Origin: Candidatus Krumholzibacteriia bacterium
GTDB taxonomy: Bacteria; Krumholzibacteriota; Krumholzibacteriia; LZORAL124-64-63
Reading direction: 5' to 3'
Assembly: GCA_014859985.1 (NCBI GenBank)
Contig: JACZKN010000609.1
Span: 1-5,157, forward strand
Length of the DNA: 5,157 nt
Part shown: positions 1 through 4,181 of the stretch, piece by piece
Position numbering within the stretch: position 1 is the first letter of the stretch
Layout of the letters: every line of letters begins with the position of its first letter
The notes under the pieces: model-generated
What the model saw: the letters and a program-made list of their open reading frames with translations, nothing else
Told to the model about the DNA's origin: nothing
Databases searched by the model: none
Position numbers and translations under genes: made by a program

Positions 1-513
1 GCCGCGGGCCGGTCCGTCCCGCAGCGCCCGCCGCACGATGGCGAACAGCGCCGCTGCGCCGCCGTGCATGACCGCGGTGCCCAGGCCGCGGATCGCCCAG
101 ACGTAAAGCGGCGCCGCGGGCAGCGCCTGCAGGAAGTAGAGGTTCTCCACCGTGGCGAAGCCCGCGCCGGCGGCGAAGCCCAGCAGGGCGGCGTCGACCA
201 GGAAGCCGGCGCGGCGGGTGCGCACCAGCCAGTCGCTCCACGCCCCCTTGGCGGCTTCCTCCACCAGGGGCGCCACCAGGACGGCGTAGGCCGCGAGGCC
301 CAGGCCGCTGAGGGCCAGCAGGGTGTTGTTGGCGACGTAGGAGACGGCGGCCGCGGCCGCGCCGGCCAGCATGGCCACGAGGATCCGGCGCGGCCGCACC
401 AGGCGCCACGTGTCCAGGGCCGTCAGCACGACCAGGAAGAGCTGGACCGGCACCAGCGCAAGCAGCAGGCGCAGCGCGAGGGCGCCGGCAGCGAGTCCTT
501 CACTCGAAGGCAA
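1..513 (-). CDS. PrsW-family glutamic-type intramembrane protease (3' end outside window)
   Basis: Reading right to left from a TTG at 513, an open frame of 171 codons runs off the left edge. The protein is almost entirely hydrophobic, with about five membrane segments visible (residues roughly 9-31, 43-63, 64-84, 103-121 and 136-160). It carries the PrsW signatures in order: APLVEEAAKG (Glu85, Glu86, Lys89), GFAAGAGFATVEN (Glu123, Asn124), then Arg142 and the MHGG motif with His150. In Bacillus PrsW the paired Glu residues and a later His are needed for site-1 cleavage of the anti-sigma factor RsiW; the substrate here is unknown. The TTG start is inferred: GAGGG precedes it by 5 nt and there is no ATG or GTG nearby in frame. 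Starting further in would lose the first membrane segment. The start overlaps the end of the upstream STAS gene, so coupled translation is likely. Family assignment is strong; the exact start is less sure. Confidence 0.88.
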   Translation of the reverse strand, partial: MPSSEGLAAGALALRLLLALVPVQLFLVVLTALDTWRLVRPRRILVAMLAGAAAAAVSYVANNTLLALSGLGLAAYAVLVAPLVEEAAKGAWSDWLVRTRRAGFLVDAALLGFAAGAGFATVENLYFLQALPAAPLYVWAIRGLGTAVMHGGAAALFAIVRRALRDGPARG

Positions 514-784
514 AGATGCCCTCGAAGCCGGCCAGGGACAGGACCTCCCGCAGGTGCGGGCTCAGGCCCGCCAGGACCAGGCCTTCGCCGCGGTCCAGCA
601 GCCGGCGCTGGGCCGCCGCCAGGACGCCCAGGCCCACGCTGGCGATGTAGTCGAGCCCGGAGAAATCGAGGCGGGCGGATCCGTCGACCGTGGCCAGGAA
701 TTCCCGGGCCACGGGCGCGCTGGCGGCGTCGAGGCGGCCCTTCAGGGCGATGGTGCCGTCCTCGCTGCGCCGGATGTCGAACAC
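500..784 (-). CDS. Stand-alone STAS-domain protein (anti-sigma factor antagonist-like)
   Basis: This 94-aa protein is a single STAS domain, the fold of SpoIIAA/RsbV anti-anti-sigma factors. The pattern fits throughout: an N-terminal beta hairpin with the LKGRLD motif (residues 14-19), then LDFSGLDYIASVGLGVLAAA around residues 39-58, then GLVLAGLSPHLREVL. In phosphorylated family members the helix-start motif is DS(S/T)G; here it reads ASVG, with Ser49 kept and the preceding Asp replaced by Ala48. Binding to an anti-sigma factor is plausible, but control by the usual kinase switch may differ. The GTG start at 784 is preferred because AAAGGA lies 8 nt upstream and the STAS fold begins directly after it; the frame stays open further upstream only as a shadow of the Rrf2 gene. 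It starts 4 nt after the Rrf2 stop and its end overlaps the PrsW-family gene. The partner is unknown. Confidence 0.88.
   Translation of the reverse strand: MFDIRRSEDGTIALKGRLDAASAPVAREFLATVDGSARLDFSGLDYIASVGLGVLAAAQRRLLDRGEGLVLAGLSPHLREVLSLAGFEGIFAFE
519..523 (-). promoter_or_regulatory. Ribosome binding site for the PrsW-family gene
   Basis: The minus strand reads GAGGG, a 5-nt spacer CATCT, then TTG. The site lies inside the last codons of the STAS gene. It is the main reason for choosing the unusual TTG start. Confidence 0.5.
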
Positions 785-788
785 GGGG

Positions 789-1247
789 TCAGTCCTTTGC
801 CAGGGGCCACAGCTCCTGCAGGTTCCGCGAGGCGGCCGCCTCGCGGCGCAGCAGATCGGCGATCGACGTCTGCTCCAGGACCTCGGCCACCTTCTCGCCC
901 AGGTGTTTCCACACCGGGCGCAGCCCGCAGTCGTCGCTGCGCATGCAGTCGGGCGGTTCGTTGGCCTCGTGGCACGGGAACTCGAACACATCCTCGCCGC
1001 AGACGCTGCGGATCACCGCGCCGGCGCTGATGGCCTCCGGCCGGTCGGCCAGCGTGTAGCCGCCGTGGCGGCCGCGCACGGCCTGCACGACGCCGCCGCG
1101 GCGCAGCATGCCCAGCAGCTTGGCCACCGTCGGTTCGGGCAGGTTCTCGCCGGCGGCCAACTCGCCGAGGGTCTTCTGCCCTCCGTCGGCCGCCAGGCGC
1201 ATGGTCAGGCGCACGGCCTGCTCCTCGGCCCTGGTCACACGGAACAT
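789..1247 (-). CDS. Rrf2-family transcriptional regulator, likely Fe-S cluster binding
   Basis: A 152-aa protein with the layout of Rrf2 regulators (IscR, NsrR, RsrR): a winged helix-turn-helix over residues 1-70, with the hallmark wing RGRHGGYTLAD (58-68), then a dimerisation helix and a cysteine loop. Cysteines are at 83, 92, 101 and 107; the last three match the three-cysteine cluster-binding loop of the family, followed by the usual W(113)..L helix and a TSIADLL stretch (127-133). It probably senses iron-sulfur status, redox state or nitric oxide through a cluster and represses or activates its own operon. Which signal cannot be told from sequence. The ATG at 1247 has a strong ribosome site (AGGGAGAGG, 4-nt spacer). 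It is the first gene of a three-gene operon with the STAS and PrsW-family genes; it shows no cysteine-desulfurase or scaffold neighbours, so a classical IscR role is not supported here. Confidence 0.92.
   Translation of the reverse strand: MFRVTRAEEQAVRLTMRLAADGGQKTLGELAAGENLPEPTVAKLLGMLRRGGVVQAVRGRHGGYTLADRPEAISAGAVIRSVCGEDVFEFPCHEANEPPDCMRSDDCGLRPVWKHLGEKVAEVLEQTSIADLLRREAAASRNLQELWPLAKD
793..798 (-). promoter_or_regulatory. Ribosome binding site for the STAS gene
   Basis: AAAGGA on the minus strand, 8 nt before the GTG start at 784. It is embedded in the last two sense codons of the Rrf2 gene, which supports both the GTG choice and translational coupling. Confidence 0.55.
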
Positions 1248-1383
1248 CTTACCTCTCCCTCTGCGGGACGATCAAGCCGGGAAGGCGCCGGGCACGGTGG
1301 CCGGAAAGGTTGAATCACAGAGTAGACTTTTCCGGATTATCCGCCATCCAGGCAGGGCCGGGGCGCCCCACCGCGGTGACAAG
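1248..1383 (-). promoter_or_regulatory. Upstream region of the Rrf2-STAS-PrsW operon
   Basis: These 136 bp separate the Rrf2 start from the stop of the membrane-protein gene on the same strand. The middle (about 1310-1345) is notably AT-richer than its surroundings, as expected of a promoter. I see no convincing -35/-10 pair. Near the upstream gene's end are two abutting perfect palindromes, GGGGCGCCCC (1360-1369) and CACCGCGGTG (1369-1378); they lack a T-run and are not a convincing terminator. The promoter for the operon should lie here, but read-through from the gene ending at 1384 is also possible. Confidence 0.4.
1333..1343. promoter_or_regulatory. Palindromic operator candidate upstream of the Rrf2 gene
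   Basis: The plus strand reads CGGATTATCCG, two 5-bp half-sites CGGAT/ATCCG around one central base, in the AT-richer part of the intergenic region and 86-96 bp upstream of the Rrf2 ATG. Rrf2 proteins bind dyad sites and often regulate themselves, so this is a candidate operator. It does not clearly match the known IscR or NsrR consensus, and a site this short can occur by chance. Confidence 0.3.
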
Positions 1384-1962
1384 TCATTCGGTGACAATGA
1401 CCTCCTGGCGCAGGAAATCGTCATACATATCGGCGACCCGCGACTGCAGGTCCCGGTACATGGCCGCCCGGCCCATGGCCAGCAGGTAGGGCTTGAGGGC
1501 GTCGAGGCGCAGTCCGTCGTGGCGCTGCAGCAGCAGCAACCGGACCGCCAGCGCACTGTCGGGCCGGGCGACCATGGCCAGATCGACAGGCAGGCCCACG
1601 GCGTCAAGGAGCACCCGGGCACTGTCCACGGGGGTCGGACCCACGGCCCGGACCAGGTCCTCGGCCACCCGCACGCGCCAGCCGAGCGTCCACCAGTCGG
1701 GCTCCCGGACCACGGGAGAGAGCGCCTTCTGCGGCGCCGGCGGCGGTTCGTCGGGCAGGGCGGCCCGGATCTGCGGGGGCGGCAGCAGCACGAGCCAGGG
1801 TCGCGGCGGCCCGCGCCGGACGGCCCGGTCCAGGTCCAGCGGCGTCAAGAGGTAGTCGAGCCACGCGCGGGGCACCAGGAAGACCCCGGCCAGGAGGACG
1901 CCGACGGCCACGCCGACGGCCGCGGGCCAACGCCAGGGGGATCCGCGCCGGTGCATGGGCAT
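1384..1962 (-). CDS. Uncharacterised single-pass membrane protein
   Basis: I do not recognise this 192-aa protein. It begins with a short basic, Trp-containing stretch (MHRRGSPWRW) followed by one hydrophobic segment at about residues 13-30, so it is probably anchored in the inner membrane with the bulk of the chain outside the cytoplasm. Residues about 52-80 are rich in proline (PPPQ and PPPAP motifs), suggesting an extended linker. Residues about 90-185 look helical and soluble and include the motif DWWTLGWRVRVAEDLVRAVG. No catalytic motif is visible. Codon third positions are GC-rich and consistent with a real gene. The frame stays open far upstream, but that part is antisense to the rhomboid gene. 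ATG 1962 is chosen because it lies in the divergent intergenic gap; only a weak GGGA precedes it, and ATG 1956 is an alternative. It is divergent from the rhomboid gene. Confidence 0.7.
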   Translation of the reverse strand: MPMHRRGSPWRWPAAVGVAVGVLLAGVFLVPRAWLDYLLTPLDLDRAVRRGPPRPWLVLLPPPQIRAALPDEPPPAPQKALSPVVREPDWWTLGWRVRVAEDLVRAVGPTPVDSARVLLDAVGLPVDLAMVARPDSALAVRLLLLQRHDGLRLDALKPYLLAMGRAAMYRDLQSRVADMYDDFLRQEVIVTE

Positions 1963-2097
1963 GTCTACGTCCCGCGCGCCCGCGGGGTTCCCCCGGGGCA
2001 ATTCGCCCGTGCCCCGGGGCCGGTTCGGTAGTATCCTTGTGCCTCGGGGATTGGCCACGGCGGTGCCGGCGTCCTGCCGGCCGGGAAAGGCTTCCAG
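1963..2097. promoter_or_regulatory. Divergent intergenic region between membrane-protein and rhomboid genes
   Basis: This 135-bp gap must hold the promoters for both directions unless one gene is read from elsewhere. It contains two CCCCGGGG palindromes (1991-1998 and 2012-2019) with centres 21 bp apart, an AT-richer patch TAGTATCC (2029-2036) that could be a -10 box for the plus strand but lacks a matching -35 at normal spacing, and a hairpin GCCGGC-GTCCT-GCCGGC (2065-2081) just before the rhomboid ribosome site GGGAAAGG (2083-2090, 7 nt from the ATG). Confidence 0.4.
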
Positions 2098-2967
2098 ATG
2101 CGCGGATACGGCACCAGGTACGGTTACGGCAGGGGCCAGGGCCTCTCGGCGGTCAAGGGCCTGATCATCGCCAACGCGGCGGTCTTCGTGCTGCAGACCC
2201 TGACCGGCGGCGGCCTGATCCAGGGCCTGGGCCTGATGGACCGCTGGTTCGCCTTCGTGCCGGGCCTGGCGGTGGAGAACCTGCAGGTCTGGCGCTTCGT
2301 GACCTACATGTTCCTGCACGCGGGCCTGTTCCACATCGGCATGAACATGTTCATCCTGTGGATGTTCGGCTCGCAGATCGAGGTCCTCTGGGGCCGGCGC
2401 ACCTTCCTGCTCTACTACTTCGTCTGCGGCATCGGCGCCTCGGTGATCTACGGCATCTTCAACCTCTTCGGGATGAGCGCCTGGACCCCCATGCTGGGGG
2501 CCTCGGGCGCGGTCTACGGCCTGTTGCTGGCCTACGGCCTGACCTTCCCCAACAACCTGATCCTCGTGTTCTTCGTGCTGCCCTTGAAGGCCAAGTACGC
2601 GGTCGTCCTCTTCGGCCTGATCGAGTTCCTCTCGATTCCCCAGGGAGGTTCGGTGGCCCACCTGGCCCACCTGGGCGGCATGGTCACGGGCTTCCTGTTC
2701 CTGCGCTTCACGGCGCCGCGCCTGGCCAAGGGCGCGGGCGGCGGACTGACGGACGTGCAGAAGGCCTGGCGCCGCTTCCAGGCCCGCAACCGCATCCGCG
2801 TCGTCCGGCCCGACGAGCGTCCCCGCAACGGCAATGGCCAGGACCCGGGTCCCCGGACCCCCGAGCAGACGCGCATCGACGAGATCCTGGACAAGATCTC
2901 CCGGGAGGGGCTGCAGAGCCTGACCGAGGAGGAGCAGGACACCCTGCGTCGGGCCGGAAAGCGCTAG
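2098..2967 (+). CDS. Rhomboid-family intramembrane serine protease
   Basis: This 289-aa integral membrane protease cleaves substrates within the membrane using a Ser-His dyad. The visible signature is complete. The WR motif of loop 1 is at Trp65-Arg66. The H-x4-H-x3-N motif is at His74, His79 and Asn83, matching GlpG His145, His150 and Asn154. The serine motif GASGAVYG has the catalytic Ser136. The AHLAHLGGMVTG motif supplies the catalytic His191 and a GxxxG helix contact (Gly194, Gly198). About six membrane segments span residues 18-205. The N-terminus is short and Gly/Tyr-rich. Residues about 218-289 form a soluble tail ending in a small helical segment (TRIDEILDKI...SLTEEEQDTL) that resembles the DUF6576 tail found on rhomboids of Bacteroidetes-type bacteria; that assignment is from memory of the pattern. 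The ATG is preceded by GGGAAAGG at 7 nt. The glycosyltransferase follows after 10 nt, so the two are probably co-transcribed. Substrate unknown. Confidence 0.95.
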   Translation: MRGYGTRYGYGRGQGLSAVKGLIIANAAVFVLQTLTGGGLIQGLGLMDRWFAFVPGLAVENLQVWRFVTYMFLHAGLFHIGMNMFILWMFGSQIEVLWGRRTFLLYYFVCGIGASVIYGIFNLFGMSAWTPMLGASGAVYGLLLAYGLTFPNNLILVFFVLPLKAKYAVVLFGLIEFLSIPQGGSVAHLAHLGGMVTGFLFLRFTAPRLAKGAGGGLTDVQKAWRRFQARNRIRVVRPDERPRNGNGQDPGPRTPEQTRIDEILDKISREGLQSLTEEEQDTLRRAGKR

Positions 2968-2977
2968 TTCCCTACCC

Positions 2978-3910
2978 ATGGACCTGAGCGTCGTCATCGT
3001 CAGCTGGAACACCCGCGAACTGCTGCGGGACTGCCTGGCTTCCCTGCCCGCCGCAACGGCCGGCCTCGAGGTCGAGGTCGTCGTGGTGGACAACGCCTCG
3101 GCCGACCGTTCGGCCGAGATGGTCGTCGCGGATTTCCCCCACTGCCGCCTGATGGACGCCGGCGGCAACCTGGGCTTCGCGCGGGCCAACAACCTCGCCC
3201 TGCCCCACACCCTGGGCCGCTGCGTGCTGCTGCTGAACCCGGACACGGTGTGCCCGCCGGGCTCCCTGACCCGCCTCTATCGCTTCGTCAACTCCCGCCC
3301 CGGCATCGCGGCCGCCGGCCCCCGCCTGGTCGACGGCGACGGCCGTCCCGCCATCTCCTGGGGCTTCTTCCCGCGCGCCCGCGACCACTGGCTGGGCTTC
3401 CTCGACCCCCGCCGGCTGTGGTTGCGGGGCCCGCTGGCCCGGCGCGTGACGGTGATCCCCGCGCGCACCGAGCCCTCCCGCCCCGTCGACTACGTCCTGG
3501 GCGCCTGCTTCCTGATCCCCCGCACCGCCCTGGAGGTGCTCGGTCCCCTGGACGACCGCTACTTCCTTTACTTCGAGGAGACCGACTGGTGCTGGCGCGC
3601 CCGGCAGCAGGGCCTGGCGGTCTGGTACTGCGCCGAGACCGAGGTCACCCACCTCGAGGGCCGCGCCTCCGGCCAGGCCGGCGGCTTCGCCCAGCGCCAG
3701 TTCCAGAAGAGCTACCGGCTGTTCGTCGCCAAGAACTACGGGGCCGGGAGCCTCTGGCGGTTCCGGCTGGCGCAGTTCGCGGAGTACGGCGGCAAGGCGC
3801 TGCTCCGGCGGGTGTTGCCGGGGGCGGGGAACCGGGCGATTGCCGCGGCTTACTGGGCCCGGGCGCGGCTGCAGCTGTGCCGGGAGATCGAGGCGACGCC
3901 GCCGTCGTGA
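2978..3910 (+). CDS. Glycosyltransferase family 2 (WbbL/rhamnosyltransferase-like)
   Basis: A 310-aa cytoplasmic GT-A fold transferase that should add a sugar from a nucleotide-sugar donor to a cell-surface glycan or lipid-linked acceptor. It opens with the first beta strand MDLSVVIVSWNTRELLRDCL, has the nucleotide-binding VVVVDNASADRS motif (Asp38, Asp43), a GGNLGFARANN segment (62-72), and LLLNPDT (85-90), where NPD stands at the usual metal-binding DxD position as in WbbL-type enzymes. The acceptor-side motif YFEETDWCWRARQQG (198-212) carries the likely base region Glu200-Glu201-Asp203. No membrane segment is visible. The donor and acceptor cannot be told from sequence. The ATG lies 10 nt after the rhomboid stop with no clear ribosome site, so coupled translation is likely. 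The last eight residues (EIEATPPS) and the stop are encoded by the left arm of a 35-bp inverted repeat, so the original C-terminus may have been altered by repeat insertion. Confidence 0.93.
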   Translation: MDLSVVIVSWNTRELLRDCLASLPAATAGLEVEVVVVDNASADRSAEMVVADFPHCRLMDAGGNLGFARANNLALPHTLGRCVLLLNPDTVCPPGSLTRLYRFVNSRPGIAAAGPRLVDGDGRPAISWGFFPRARDHWLGFLDPRRLWLRGPLARRVTVIPARTEPSRPVDYVLGACFLIPRTALEVLGPLDDRYFLYFEETDWCWRARQQGLAVWYCAETEVTHLEGRASGQAGGFAQRQFQKSYRLFVAKNYGAGSLWRFRLAQFAEYGGKALLRRVLPGAGNRAIAAAYWARARLQLCREIEATPPS

Positions 3911-3990
3911 TCCCGGGTCGCGCGGTCCTCGGACTGCGTCCTGCGGAGTGCGCTCCCCGGGATCACGACGGCGGCGTCGCCTCGATCTCC
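3883..3990. repeat. Long perfect inverted repeat, REPIN-like element
   Basis: Two arms of 35 bp, at 3883-3917 and 3956-3990, are exact reverse complements and flank a 38-bp spacer. Each arm also contains a smaller dyad (CGACG-gcgg-CGTCG in the right arm) bounded by GATC on both sides, so each could fold alone as a REP-like hairpin. Two REP units in inverted orientation is the REPIN layout, mobilised elsewhere in the genome by a RAYT transposase; no such gene is in this window. The left arm overlaps the final codons and TGA of the glycosyltransferase. No T-run follows either arm, so it is not a canonical intrinsic terminator, although it could block or slow transcription between the converging genes. 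No target duplication is visible at its edges. The inverted repeat is certain; its identity as a mobile element is inferred. Confidence 0.8.
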
Positions 3991-3997
3991 ACCCTCC

Positions 3998-4050
3998 CTC
4001 GGGGGAAGGAACGAGCCGCACTCCGCACCCTTCTCGGGGAAGAAAAGAGC
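3998..4050. repeat. Imperfect direct repeat in the convergent intergenic gap
   Basis: The stretch at 3998-4016 (CTCGGGGGAAGGAACGAGC) recurs at 4033-4050 (CTCGGGGAAGAAAAGAGC) with one gap and two mismatches over 19 aligned positions. The two copies flank CGCACTCCGCACC, which itself is complementary to part of the spacer of the neighbouring inverted repeat. This may be a decayed extension of that element or chance in GC-rich sequence. Confidence 0.45.
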
Positions 4051-4060
4051 AGTCCCGCTC
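4040..4060 (-). terminator. Weak intrinsic terminator candidate after the ribonuclease gene
   Basis: On the minus strand GAGC-GGGACT-GCTC is followed by TTTTCTT. The stem is only four Watson-Crick pairs, extendable by G-T pairs, but this is the only pyrimidine-rich, T-containing tail in the gap. It lies about 120 nt downstream of the ribonuclease stop. Confidence 0.25.
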
Positions 4061-4143
4061 CCGCGACCGCCGCGACAGGGATCGGTGAGTGAATTGAGGA
4101 CCCCTTCGTGTGCGGCGCCCCTCCGTCCCGCGTCACAGGTGGC

Positions 4144-4169
4144 GCGCGGCGAGCGAAGCGACGCCGCAC
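4144..4169 (-). terminator. Hairpin just downstream of the ribonuclease stop
   Basis: On the minus strand GTGCGGCG pairs with CGCCGCGC (eight pairs, one G-T) around a 10-nt loop TCGCTTCGCT, starting 12 nt after the stop codon of the ribonuclease gene. Position and stability suit a transcript-end structure, but there is no T-run, so it may protect the 3' end or act with Rho rather than terminate alone. Confidence 0.35.
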
Positions 4170-4181
4170 CTTCCACCCGCG

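Noticed and set aside
64..1059. Long plus-strand open frames opposite the PrsW-STAS-Rrf2 operon.
   Set aside because: They are Gly/Arg/Ala-rich shadows with no motifs; the minus strand has three recognisable families with ribosome sites and coupled spacing.
1360..1378. Abutting palindromes GGGGCGCCCC and CACCGCGGTG as a terminator for the membrane-protein gene.
   Set aside because: Each palindrome has no room for a loop except by shrinking to a 3-bp stem, and no T-run follows.
1374..1397. Direct repeat CGGTGACAA (1374-1382 and 1389-1397).
   Set aside because: Nine bases with one copy inside the last codons of the membrane-protein gene; most likely chance.
2012..2036. A sigma-70 promoter with TAGTAT (2029-2034) as the -10 box for the rhomboid gene.
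   Set aside because: No -35-like hexamer at 16-18 bp upstream, so it is mentioned only as an AT-richer patch in the intergenic entry.
1963..3246. Open frame on the minus strand continuing upstream of the 192-aa membrane-protein gene, giving an apparent 620-aa protein.
   Set aside because: The upstream part is antisense to the rhomboid and glycosyltransferase genes, which have clear catalytic motifs. The extra protein is low-complexity and Gln/His/Ala-rich, as expected of a GC-rich shadow frame.
3883..3990. The long inverted repeat as a standard Rho-independent bidirectional terminator.
   Set aside because: Neither side has a T-run, the stem is much longer than normal and the spacer is 38 bp. 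It overlaps coding sequence. An effect on transcription is possible, but the canonical call is not supported.
3963..4169. A 68-aa minus-strand open frame starting with GTG just after the ribonuclease and ending in EIEATPPS.
   Set aside because: The start lies inside a hairpin arm with no ribosome site and the composition is not protein-like. Its end matches the glycosyltransferase tail only because it reads the mirror arm of the inverted repeat.
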